From an uncultured Oscillospiraceae bacterium (GTDB taxonomy: Bacteria; Bacillota; Clostridia; Oscillospirales; Oscillospiraceae): a stretch of 64,000 nt of DNA. Below are positions 8,021-14,414 of this stretch, in pieces (positions within the stretch are counted from its first letter, which is position 1; each line of letters starts with the position of its first letter). The stretch spans positions 138,090 to 202,089 of the forward strand of contig CAKUED010000001.1 in assembly GCA_934646005.1 (NCBI GenBank). The letters are read 5' to 3'. The notes under the pieces are model-generated. The model was not told the origin of the DNA, did not search any database, and saw nothing but the letters and a program-made list of their open reading frames with translations. The position numbers and the translations under genes are program-made.

Positions 8021-8446
8021 TTAGTCGGCAACGACGATGCCCATGCTGCGGCAGGTGCCTGCAACCTGGCTCATCGCGGCTTCGATGGTGTTGGCGGTCA
8101 GATCGGGCATCTTCTTTTCCGCGATCTCCTTGACCTGCGCCTTGGTGATGGTAGCGACCTTGTCCTTGTTGGGCACGCCGGAACCCTTTTCAATGCCCAG
8201 AGCCTTCAGAATGAGGGTCGGGGTCGGGGGCGTCTTGGTGATGAAGGAGAAGCTGCGGTCGGCATAGACCGTGATGATGACGGGGATCTTAAAGCCAGCC
8301 TGATCCTTGGTGCGCTCGTTAAATTCCTTGATGAACTGCGAGATGTTCACGCCGTGCTGACCGAGAGCCGGACCGACAGGGGGCGAAGCGGTCGCTTTTG
8401 CCGCGGGGATCTGCAGTTTGATATAACCGGTTACTTTCTGTGCCAT
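8021..8446 (-). CDS. rplK: 50S ribosomal protein L11
   Basis: A 141-residue protein starting [15 protein letters not shown] with the L11 signature [13 protein letters not shown] and the C-terminal rRNA-binding domain with [11 protein letters not shown]. It binds the GTPase-associated region of 23S rRNA and is needed for RelA-type stringent signalling. The ATG at 8446 follows AGGAGGTG at 8453-8460; a further upstream in-frame ATG (8455) lies inside that ribosome-binding site and is rejected. Confidence 0.98.
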   Translation of the reverse strand: MAQKVTGYIKLQIPAAKATASPPVGPALGQHGVNISQFIKEFNERTKDQAGFKIPVIITVYADRSFSFITKTPPTPTLILKALGIEKGSGVPNKDKVATITKAQVKEIAEKKMPDLTANTIEAAMSQVAGTCRSMGIVVAD

Positions 8447-8539
8447 GATAAGCACCTCCTGAATGATAAGTGGTGATACGCGCGCGGCGCGTATTTTTGG
8501 CGGGGCAAGCCCCTCCCACGTTCTGCTGCGGAGCGGTTT

Positions 8540-9064
8540 TTACGGGGTCACGACTTCGACCTGATCCAGCTCCAGCTCCACAGGCGTTTCGCGTCCGAAC
8601 ATGGAAACAATGACGCGAACCTTGTTTTTTTCGACGTCCAGCATATCGACTACGCCGATAAAGGACGCCAGAGGACCATCGGTGACCTTGACGGTATCGC
8701 CCTCGGCATAGCTGACGACGATCTCGTGCTTTTCAACGCCAAGCTGCCGGACCTCTTCCTCGGTGAGCGGCGTGGGCTTCGTGCCCGAGCCGACAAAGCC
8801 GGTGACACCGCGGATATTCTTGATGATGTACCACGCCTCGTCGGTCATAATCATCTTCACCAGCACATAACCGGGGAACACCTTGCGGTCGTAGGTTTTC
8901 GGACCGTTGTCCGTGATCTCGGTGACCGTTTCCATCGGGATGGAAACGACGTGGATCAGGTCCTGCAGGTGACGGGTCTCGATCGTTTTTTCCAGAGTCG
9001 CCCGGACGGTATTTTCATAGCCGGAATAGGTATGGACAACATACCATTTTGCTTCATCCGCCAT
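8540..9064 (-). CDS. nusG: Transcription termination/antitermination protein NusG
   Basis: A 174-residue protein with the NusG N-terminal RNA-polymerase-binding domain (KWYVVHTYSGYEN, KVFPGYVLVKM, VRGVTGFVG-type IRGVTGFVGSG) and a C-terminal KOW domain (EGDTVKVTDGPLASFIGVV). It rides on RNA polymerase, affecting pausing and coupling to ribosomes. It sits between secE and rplK in the conserved order, nine bases after secE. Confidence 0.98.
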   Translation of the reverse strand: MADEAKWYVVHTYSGYENTVRATLEKTIETRHLQDLIHVVSIPMETVTEITDNGPKTYDRKVFPGYVLVKMIMTDEAWYIIKNIRGVTGFVGSGTKPTPLTEEEVRQLGVEKHEIVVSYAEGDTVKVTDGPLASFIGVVDMLDVEKNKVRVIVSMFGRETPVELELDQVEVVTP

Positions 9065-9073
9065 GATGATACC

Positions 9074-9295
9074 TTAACCCTTGATGAGGGTAATGATGCC
9101 GTTTACGATCGCGTTGCCGGCAAAGTCAAAAACCCAAATAAAGATGCCCACGATCACAACGCACACAATAACGATGAGCGTGTTGTTGAGGATCTGGCGC
9201 TTGCTCGGCCAAACGACCTTTTTCAGCTCGCTCTTCATTTCGCGGAACCAGCGAGCCAGCCGGGCAAAGAATTTACCTTTTTTTGCTTCAGCCAT
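9074..9295 (-). CDS. secE: Preprotein translocase subunit SecE
   Basis: A 73-residue protein with the short single-helix SecE layout: a basic amphipathic segment (FARLARWFREMKSELKKVVWPSKRQ) containing the conserved VVWPS motif, then one membrane helix (IVIVCVVIVGIFIWVFDF). It clamps SecY in the translocon. The ATG at 9295 is preferred over an in-frame GTG at 9304 because AAAGGG lies at a proper distance only from the former. Confidence 0.95.
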   Translation of the reverse strand: MAEAKKGKFFARLARWFREMKSELKKVVWPSKRQILNNTLIVIVCVVIVGIFIWVFDFAGNAIVNGIITLIKG

Positions 9296-9331
9296 GTTGT
9301 TCACCCTTTCTGCAATGCGGTCAGCACTGCG

Positions 9332-9481
9332 TTACTTCGTCTCGCTGTGGACAGTATGCTTCTTGCAGAATCTGCAATACTTCTTCATCTCGAGACGGTC
9401 GGGGTCGTTCTTCTTGTTTTTCATGGTGTTGTAGTTTCTCTGCTTGCATTCGTTGCATCTGAGTGTGATCTTTACGCGCAT
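9332..9481 (-). CDS. rpmG: 50S ribosomal protein L33
   Basis: A 49-residue gene: starts [17 protein letters not shown] and ends [16 protein letters not shown]. The two CxxC pairs (CNEC, CRFC) make it the zinc-binding (C+) form of L33. It heads the rpmG-secE-nusG-rplK-rplA unit, directly behind a sigma-A promoter, with GGAGGTGCC before the ATG. Confidence 0.95.
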   Translation of the reverse strand: MRVKITLRCNECKQRNYNTMKNKKNDPDRLEMKKYCRFCKKHTVHSETK

Positions 9482-9616
9482 TTCTCGGCACCTCCTTAAA
9501 TCTTGCCTCCCTGCATGACCGCGCCTCTTGAAAATTTTAGGCAGCGCCGGAACTACTTACGGCGCTTTCGCGGCTGAAAATGGGCGCAATGAACCCCCAA
9601 AATCGCAGGTGCGGAT

Positions 9617-9645
9617 ATTTTACCACACGAGGACGAGCAGGTCAA
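9617..9645 (-). promoter_or_regulatory. Sigma-A promoter of rpmG-secE-nusG-rplKA
   Basis: Minus-strand TTGACC (9640-9645) and TAAAAT (9617-9622), spacer 17 bp. About 130 bases of leader follow before rpmG, holding a small hairpin (GCGCCG/CGGCGC around 9543-9564) but no recognised riboswitch. Confidence 0.8.
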
Positions 9646-9684
9646 CACGTATTTTACATTTTTTTTAAAGATTTTTGCCGCGCG

Positions 9685-9713
9685 TTGCGTTTTTAGCGCC
9701 GCTGTGATAGAAT
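9685..9713 (+). promoter_or_regulatory. Probable promoter of ruvX
   Basis: TTGCGT (9685-9690) and TAGAAT (9708-9713), 17-bp spacer, 31 bases before the ruvX start. Divergent from the rpmG promoter. Confidence 0.6.
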
Positions 9714-9744
9714 ACGGCGGAAAACAGGAAGCGGAGGGGCGGAT

Positions 9745-10167
9745 ATGAAGGTTCTGGCGATCGACTACGGCGACGCGCGCACAGGCATTGCCATCTCGGA
9801 CTATACGGGGCTGCTCGTCGGCACGACGGACGTGATCCACAGCCGGAAGCCCGACGTGACGGCGCGCGAGATCGCGCGCCTGACGCGGGAGCACGGCGCG
9901 CAGCGTCTTGTGATGGGCTTTCCGCGCAACATGGACGGCACGGAAGGACCGCGCGCGGCGCTTTACCGCGCCTTTGCCGCGCAGGTCGAAGCGGAGACCG
10001 GCATGCCGGTCGTTTTATGGGACGAGCGCCGCACGACCGTGGAGGCGCACCAGATCTTATCTGACTGCAACTACCACGGTAAAAAGCGCAAAAATACCGT
10101 GGATGCCGTGGCGGCGTCGCTGATTCTGGAAGGGTATCTTTCCTATTTGAGGTTACAAAAGGAGTAA
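9745..10167 (+). CDS. ruvX: Holliday junction resolvase-like RuvX (YqgF)
   Basis: A 140-residue RNase H-fold protein. The first strand carries the catalytic Asp in LAIDYGDARTGIAISD, the family glutamate sits in VLWDERRTTVEAH, and NTVDAVAASLILEGYL holds the last acidic residue. YqgF/RuvX acts on 16S rRNA precursor maturation in E. coli and is predicted to cut branched DNA. Length and motifs are standard. GGAGGGGCGGAT precedes the ATG; DUF2461 gene follows five bases later. Confidence 0.93.
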   Translation: MKVLAIDYGDARTGIAISDYTGLLVGTTDVIHSRKPDVTAREIARLTREHGAQRLVMGFPRNMDGTEGPRAALYRAFAAQVEAETGMPVVLWDERRTTVEAHQILSDCNYHGKKRKNTVDAVAASLILEGYLSYLRLQKE

Positions 10168-10171
10168 ATTC

Positions 10172-10834
10172 ATGTTTACCGGCTTTTCCGATGCAACGGC
10201 GGATATGTTCTGGGACATCCGCTTCAATAACGACCGCGAATGGTTTCACACGCAGAAGGCGCGCTTTGACCAGACCGTCATGCAGCCGGTCAAGGCGCTC
10301 TCCGGCGACCTGTTCGACTGGTTCAGCACGCAATACCCGCAGCTTCACCTGAATCTGCACATCTCGCGCATTTACCGCGACGCGCGCCGCCTGTTCGGGC
10401 GCGGACCGCTGAAGGATCACATCTGGTTCTCGTTCCAGAATCAGGTGGAGGGCTACGCCGAAGCGCCGTGCTTCTGGTTTGAGGTCGGCTGCGAGGGCTA
10501 TGCCTACGGGCTCGGCTACTGGATGATCCCGGCGGACGCCGCGCGCTACCGCCGCGAGATCGACCGCGATCCGCAGGCGATGCAAAAGCGCATCCGCCGC
10601 TTTGACGCGCAGCAGACGTTCCGTCTGGAGGGCGACAGCTACGCACGCGCCAAGGGGCACGCGGACGACGCGCTCGACGTGTGGTACAATAAGCGCTGGC
10701 TGGGGCTGACGTGCCGCCGCGCCTACGATCCGCTGTGCACCACGCCGGAGCTGCTCACGCTCGTGCGCGACGGGTTCGAGTTCTTGATGCCGTATTATCA
10801 GTTTGCCGACCACATCTATCGGTCAGCAGAATAG
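10172..10834 (+). CDS. DUF2461 family protein
   Basis: A 220-residue soluble protein of the TIGR02453/DUF2461 family, recognised by FTGFSDATADMFWDIRFNNDREWFHTQK at the start (quoted in part: NNDREWF), the RIYRDARRLFGRGPLKDHIWF core and the aromatic-rich GEGYAYGLGYW-like segment (CEGYAYGLGYWMIP). The biochemical role of the family is unknown to me. It is probably co-transcribed with ruvX and ends at a palindromic terminator. GGAG at 10159-10162 serves as ribosome-binding site. Confidence 0.85.
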   Translation: MFTGFSDATADMFWDIRFNNDREWFHTQKARFDQTVMQPVKALSGDLFDWFSTQYPQLHLNLHISRIYRDARRLFGRGPLKDHIWFSFQNQVEGYAEAPCFWFEVGCEGYAYGLGYWMIPADAARYRREIDRDPQAMQKRIRRFDAQQTFRLEGDSYARAKGHADDALDVWYNKRWLGLTCRRAYDPLCTTPELLTLVRDGFEFLMPYYQFADHIYRSAE

Positions 10835-10850
10835 AGGCAGTGCAGAAATT

Positions 10851-10884
10851 GCCGCAGGTCGATCGACCTGCGGCGTTTATTTTT
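10851..10884. terminator. Palindromic terminator
   Basis: GCCGCAGGTCGA at 10851-10862 and its exact complement TCGACCTGCGGC at 10863-10874, followed by GTTTATTTTT. It ends the ruvX unit and may also work for the convergent TSUP genes. Confidence 0.8.
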
Positions 10885-11248
10885 GCAGAATGCCCTTCAA
10901 AATGACCTCTTCCAGACCGACAAGCAGCAAAAAGCCGCCGAAGAGCTTTTGGAGCACTGCCATTTCCAGCCCCACCGCGATGAACGCGCCCAGCGCGGCG
11001 GTGACGCATCCGGCGAGCGCCGCCGGGAGGACTGCCTTCCACGCGATGAGGCGGTTTTTCGCGTGGAATAGGATCGCCGCGGCGGCGGTCGGCAGAAAAT
11101 AGAGCAGATTGATGCCCTGCGCCGCCTTCTGCTCCATGCCAAGGAGCGCTGTCATCCACACCATGAGCAGACTGCCGCCGCCGATGCCGAAGCCGGACAG
11201 CACGCCGCACACCGCACCCGCTGCCCCGGCGATGAGCGCGCTCAGCAT
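10877..11248 (-). CDS. Half-size TauE/SafE (TSUP) permease, second gene
   Basis: A 123-residue protein with about four membrane helices. The start MLSALIAGAAGAVCGVLSGFGIGGGSLLMVW has the glycine-rich TSUP (TauE/SafE, DUF81) repeat signature GxxxGFxxxGGG. Full TSUP permeases carry this unit twice in about 250 residues; here each half is its own gene. It overlaps the upstream half-gene by 7 bases. Family members export sulfite, sulfoacetate or other organosulfur anions; the substrate is not inferable. Confidence 0.82.
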   Translation of the reverse strand: MLSALIAGAAGAVCGVLSGFGIGGGSLLMVWMTALLGMEQKAAQGINLLYFLPTAAAAILFHAKNRLIAWKAVLPAALAGCVTAALGAFIAVGLEMAVLQKLFGGFLLLVGLEEVILKGILQK

Positions 11249-11601
11249 ACGAGCAGGCGCACGCCGCCGAACAGGATCAGCGCGCCCAGCGCCAGATGCA
11301 GAATGCGGGCGGGCATTTTGGAAAACAGCAGCCCCGCTGCCACGCCGCCCGCCGCGCCGCCAATTAAATACGGCACGCTCTCACGCAGCGGCAGTGCGCC
11401 ATGCAGCGCGTACACGCCGATGGACACGAGGCACAGCGGCAGAATGATGCACACGGCGGAGGAGAATGCCTTTTTATCCTCCAGCCCGCCCAGCCGGATG
11501 AGCAGCGGCACGAGCACCATCCCGCCGCCCGCGCCGAAAAAGCCGTTGACGAATCCCGCCGCCGCGCCCGCGAGCGCGCAGCGCACCGTTTTGCCCTTCA
11601 T
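11242..11601 (-). CDS. Half-size TauE/SafE (TSUP) permease, first gene
   Basis: A 119-residue membrane protein with the paired TSUP signature AAAGFVNGFFGAGGGMVLVPLL near its N terminus and a basic C-terminal helix end. With the overlapping downstream half-gene it presumably forms a heterodimer equivalent to one complete TSUP permease. The ATG at 11601 follows AGGAGGGACGGC; an in-frame extension to 11679 crosses the foldase terminator and is rejected. Confidence 0.82.
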   Translation of the reverse strand: MKGKTVRCALAGAAAGFVNGFFGAGGGMVLVPLLIRLGGLEDKKAFSSAVCIILPLCLVSIGVYALHGALPLRESVPYLIGGAAGGVAAGLLFSKMPARILHLALGALILFGGVRLLVC

Positions 11602-11659
11602 ACGCCGTCCCTCCTGCACACAGTTTCCGTTAGCGTGCGCAGAGCCGCAAGAAAATATA

Positions 11660-11691
11660 CAAAAATCGGGCACGGTCAACGACCGTGCCCG
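11660..11691 (-). terminator. Terminator after the PrsA-like gene
   Basis: An 11-bp perfect stem, CGGGCACGGTC at 11667-11677 with GACCGTGCCCG at 11681-11691; on the minus strand it is followed by GATTTTTGTAT. Confidence 0.88.
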
Positions 11692-11707
11692 GTTTGCGGT
11701 TTTCAGG

Positions 11708-13213
11708 TTATTTCTTGCCGCCGCGCTTGGCAGCCTTGGCGTTCAGGGTGTAGGTCACGCCGTCGGTCAGCGAGGACTCCCACGCGGTGTAGTCGTTCTC
11801 ACGCAGGGCGTTTTCGACCAGATAGCTCTGATACGTCGTGTCGCTGTAGCCCACGAAGTAGATTACATGGTAGCCGTAATCGGTCTGTACGATGCCCACG
11901 TCGCCGGACTTACGGGCGGCGTCGAAGCACCAGTCGTTGAACGCGGTGACCATCTGACCGGGGTAGACGTTCTCATACAGACCGCCGTCGCCCGCGCCGG
12001 TGTCGGCGGAGTTCGTGCGGGCAAGCTCTGCGAAGGCTTCCTCGGTCTGATCGCCGGACTCGTACTGTGCCAGCAGGTCCTCCGCCTTCAGCTTGGCGTC
12101 GTCCATCGCCGCCTCGTCAGACGTGTCGCTGACGGAGATGAGGATATGGCGCACGTTCACGAGCGGGAAGTCGTTCGTGGAGCGGCTGATGTAGTAAACA
12201 ACGTAGTAGCCGGCTTCGGATTCCAGCGCGGCACAGTCGCCCTCGGCGCGCGCGGCGTCAAACAGCCAGTCCTGCGTTGCGGGCAGGCAGGCGGAGTAGG
12301 CGTAGTCCTCGCGCAGCGTATAGCTGTCATCATCATAGTAGGAGACGCTCGCCTCCGGGGCGTTTTCCTTGCACAGCGCGACGAACTGCTCTTCGCCGGT
12401 GACGGACTGCGCCATCTGCTCGGCAAGCGCCTTCGTTTCCGCCTTCGTCTCGTCGGTGATGTCGGCGTCGTCGCCCTGCACGTCGGAGTAGGAGTAGAAG
12501 AATGTGCGGTAGCTCACGCGGTCATAGTCGTTGGGGTTCGCCGCATATTCCTCGGCGAGCTGATCCGCGGTGTAGGTGAGGCTGTTTTCATAGTTGGTGG
12601 CGTAGTCAGCGGCAAGCTCCGTCAGCTCGAGATACTGCCGGAAGTTCTGCTTGTTGCAGCCCGTGCCGTAGACGTAGGTCAGGTAGCCGTTGGCGCTGCC
12701 GAAGTTGCCGAGCTGGGCGTACAGGTCGAGATTATCCAGCGTGGAGTCGATCTGAGACTGCGTCTCCTCGGAGAGCGTTGCGCCGGAAGCGACGGCGGCG
12801 TCATAGATCGCATAGGTGCGCACGGCGGTCTTGAGACCTTCATCCGTCAGGTAATCTGCCCAGGTGATGCCCTGCTCTTCATCATAATACTGCTCGCTCA
12901 GCGGCGTGTTGGAGTCGATGATGTAGGAGTACAGGTCGCCGTACTGGTTCTGGAGCGAGGTCTGCGCGCCCTTGAAGAAGTAGTTGACCATAGCGGGGGA
13001 GAGCTTATGCGTGCCGACGACAGCGGCGGTGGAGTGGGAGGCAAAATAGCCGCCCGACAGCATGGTGAAGAAAACGACCAGCGCGACGAACACTGCGATC
13101 GCGGCGACGATCAGCGTGGTTTTGAGACCCTTGCTCATGCCGGACTTTTTACCGGCGGCTTGCTGCGCGGCAGGGGCTGCCTTGCGCTCTTTCTTTTCGC
13201 GGGATGCGCTCAT
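11708..13213 (-). CDS. Membrane-anchored parvulin foldase (PrsA/SurA-like)
   Basis: A 501-residue protein with a charged cytoplasmic N terminus (about 30 residues), one membrane helix (TTLIVAAIAVFVALVVFFTML), a SurA/PrsA-type helical N domain and a PpiC-type parvulin domain from about residue 350 (NVRHILISV ... GDGGLYENVYPGQMV ... SGDVGIVQTDYGYHVIYF). A second, weaker rotamase-like segment precedes it (RAEGDCAALESEAGYYVVYYI). It likely folds exported proteins at the outer face of the membrane. The anchor is a signal-anchor helix, not a lipobox, unlike Bacillus PrsA. A sigma-A promoter and a strong terminator make it monocistronic. Confidence 0.88.
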   Translation of the reverse strand: MSASREKKERKAAPAAQQAAGKKSGMSKGLKTTLIVAAIAVFVALVVFFTMLSGGYFASHSTAAVVGTHKLSPAMVNYFFKGAQTSLQNQYGDLYSYIIDSNTPLSEQYYDEEQGITWADYLTDEGLKTAVRTYAIYDAAVASGATLSEETQSQIDSTLDNLDLYAQLGNFGSANGYLTYVYGTGCNKQNFRQYLELTELAADYATNYENSLTYTADQLAEEYAANPNDYDRVSYRTFFYSYSDVQGDDADITDETKAETKALAEQMAQSVTGEEQFVALCKENAPEASVSYYDDDSYTLREDYAYSACLPATQDWLFDAARAEGDCAALESEAGYYVVYYISRSTNDFPLVNVRHILISVSDTSDEAAMDDAKLKAEDLLAQYESGDQTEEAFAELARTNSADTGAGDGGLYENVYPGQMVTAFNDWCFDAARKSGDVGIVQTDYGYHVIYFVGYSDTTYQSYLVENALRENDYTAWESSLTDGVTYTLNAKAAKRGGKK

Positions 13214-13269
13214 ACTAGGACCATTCCTCTCATATTCCGAGTTTTTCGCTCAAAAGCGGTTCAGCGCAT

Positions 13270-13298
13270 ATTATAGCGAATCCATGCCGTGCTTGCAA
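13270..13298 (-). promoter_or_regulatory. Sigma-A promoter of the PrsA-like gene
   Basis: Minus-strand TTGCAA (13293-13298) and TATAAT (13270-13275), 17-bp spacer. Confidence 0.75.
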
Positions 13299-13334
13299 GT
13301 AGCAAAAGTAAAAAGTGATGAAAAGTTCACAAAA

Positions 13335-13397
13335 TACAAAAAATCCGCGCCGGAGCGCGGATATAAAAAGATCCTCCACGAAAAAACGTGGAGGATC
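13335..13397 (-). terminator. Two tandem terminators after the small RNA candidate
   Basis: On the minus strand the first stem (13387-13397 with 13370-13380, 11 bp, loop of six T) is followed by TTTTTAT, and the second (ATCCGCGC/GCGCGGAT, 13343-13362) by TTTTTGTATTTT. Back-to-back terminators of this strength imply a highly transcribed short RNA upstream. Confidence 0.85.
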
Positions 13398-13540
13398 ATC
13401 CCGCGAGAGCCGTGCGATCCCAATTATAACCTGCACGATGTGGCAGGTGGGTCGCCTCTCATCCGCTTCACCGCTCCCAACGTCCGCGTTACGTCAAAGC
13501 GCAGGCGGGAGGTCTGCGATCGTCGGACGAAGTACAGCGT
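13370..13540 (-). ncRNA. Candidate 6S-like small RNA
   Basis: A non-coding region of about 170 nt lies between a minus-strand TATAAT (13547-13552; weak -35 GTGACG at 13572-13577) and two tandem terminators. It folds as a closing helix (CCG.CGATC near the 5' end with GATCG.CACGG near the 3' end), an internal asymmetric bubble, a terminal stem (CTCCC/GGGAG, CCTGCG/CGCGG) and a small hairpin ACCTGC/GCAGGT on the 3' side of the bubble. Size and shape fit 6S RNA, which binds sigma-A polymerase, but I do not recognise a diagnostic sequence, so the class is uncertain. The boundaries are inferred from promoter and terminator positions. Confidence 0.5.
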
Positions 13541-13607
13541 CCCGTAATTATAATGTGGGTTTAAGTGGGACCGTCACGCACTCCGCAGGAGCTTGTTTTT
13601 GAATTGC

Positions 13608-13910
13608 TTAGTGGTCAGTCTCGGCGCCGCCCTCGTCTTCATACATCAGATCCATCAGCGCCTGATAGACGGCCTCCAGCTCGTCATCATCGTCCAGCGT
13701 CACCAAGATCTGCTCGCCGTTTTCTTCCTCGGCGCGCAGGATGCTGACCTCCAGATCCTCTTCGTCGCTCTCCGCGCCTTCTTCCTCGGCGGGGACGAGC
13801 GCCAGATAGTTGCTGCCGTTATAGTCCAGCTCCGCCAGGACCTCCAGCTCGTATTCCTTGCCGTCCTCGTCGGTGATGGAGATAAAATCAGAACCGTATT
13901 CTTCGCTCAT
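13608..13910 (-). CDS. DUF1292 domain-containing protein
   Basis: A 100-residue, very acidic protein. ISITDEDGKEYELEVLAELDYNGSNYLALVPA matches the DUF1292 (YrzB-like) core strand pattern that Firmicutes commonly encode near cell-division and RNA-processing genes; the second half adds an LVTLDDDDELEAVYQALMDL segment. No function is established. GGAGGG at a good distance precedes the ATG at 13910. Confidence 0.88.
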   Translation of the reverse strand: MSEEYGSDFISITDEDGKEYELEVLAELDYNGSNYLALVPAEEEGAESDEEDLEVSILRAEEENGEQILVTLDDDDELEAVYQALMDLMYEDEGGAETDH

Positions 13911-13992
13911 GCGCGTACCCTCCGTGCAGCGTTTCTTTCTGATCCTATTTTACCCTCTGTGCGCTGCAAAATCAAGAGGAAATTCGCCGCAC

Positions 13993-14232
13993 TTACGAAC
14001 AGTACGCTTCCAGCGCGCGCGTGAGCGCGTCGGGACTGGAAAACACCAGCCCGTGCAGCAGCTCCGCCCGCGCAGCCCGCGGCAGCGACGCGGCGGGGCA
14101 GCCGGTATCCTGCCAGACGCCGCTCTGCGCGTCATACACGCATACCATACCGCCGCGCTCGCGCAGGATATACCGCACCGCCGTGCCGGTGAGCAGCGCG
14201 CAGAGCAGCAGAATGACCAGAAATCGTTTCAT
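13993..14232 (-). CDS. Small exported protein, BofC C-terminal-like
   Basis: A 79-residue protein: an N-terminal membrane or signal helix (FLVILLLCALLTGTAVRYIL) followed by about 55 residues with the pattern GGMVCVYDAQSG, DTGCPAASLPRAARAELLHGL and SPDALTRALEAYCS. The order (sheet strand with VYD, a LP..x.LxxG turn, then a short helix ending in the chain terminus) resembles the BofC C-terminal domain found in small sporulating-clostridial proteins, where BofC checks forespore signalling in Bacillus. The resemblance is from memory and weak. GGGAGG precedes the ATG. Confidence 0.55.
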   Translation of the reverse strand: MKRFLVILLLCALLTGTAVRYILRERGGMVCVYDAQSGVWQDTGCPAASLPRAARAELLHGLVFSSPDALTRALEAYCS

Positions 14233-14309
14233 AGAAAACCCTCCCGTCTGCGTTTTTACTAGCGTTCCCGCGCGGGCGGGTGCTATACAGAATAGATTTA
14301 CAATTTGTT

Positions 14310-14357
14310 CCCAAAATAATTGACAAGCGTGTTATAATGTTGATTGATTATTTTGGG
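14310..14357. promoter_or_regulatory. Extended -10 promoter inside an 11-bp inverted repeat
   Basis: A plus-strand TGTTATAAT (14330-14338, an extended -10) lies between CCCAAAATAAT at 14310-14320 and its exact complement ATTATTTTGGG at 14347-14357. A TTGACA sits at 14320-14325, too close to the TATAAT to be its -35. The promoter probably drives the PBP gene at 14415; the flanking repeat could be an operator or a 5' RNA arm. Confidence 0.55.
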
Positions 14358-14414
14358 CTACTTTGAAATTGCGCGCAAACGTCCGCCGCGGCGGCGGGCA
14401 GGAGGGATCGAACA

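Noticed and set aside
8468..8500. A terminator between rplK and nusG.
   Set aside because: The TACGCGC/GCGCGTA hairpin has its T-run on the plus strand only, so it would not end the minus-strand operon; left as an incidental hairpin.
11303..13276. A 657-codon plus-strand frame opposite the PrsA-like gene.
   Set aside because: It is antisense to a gene with a clear parvulin domain, its own promoter and terminator.
13370..13545. A small RNA on the plus strand at this locus.
   Set aside because: The T-runs of both terminator hairpins and the TATAAT orientation favour the minus strand.
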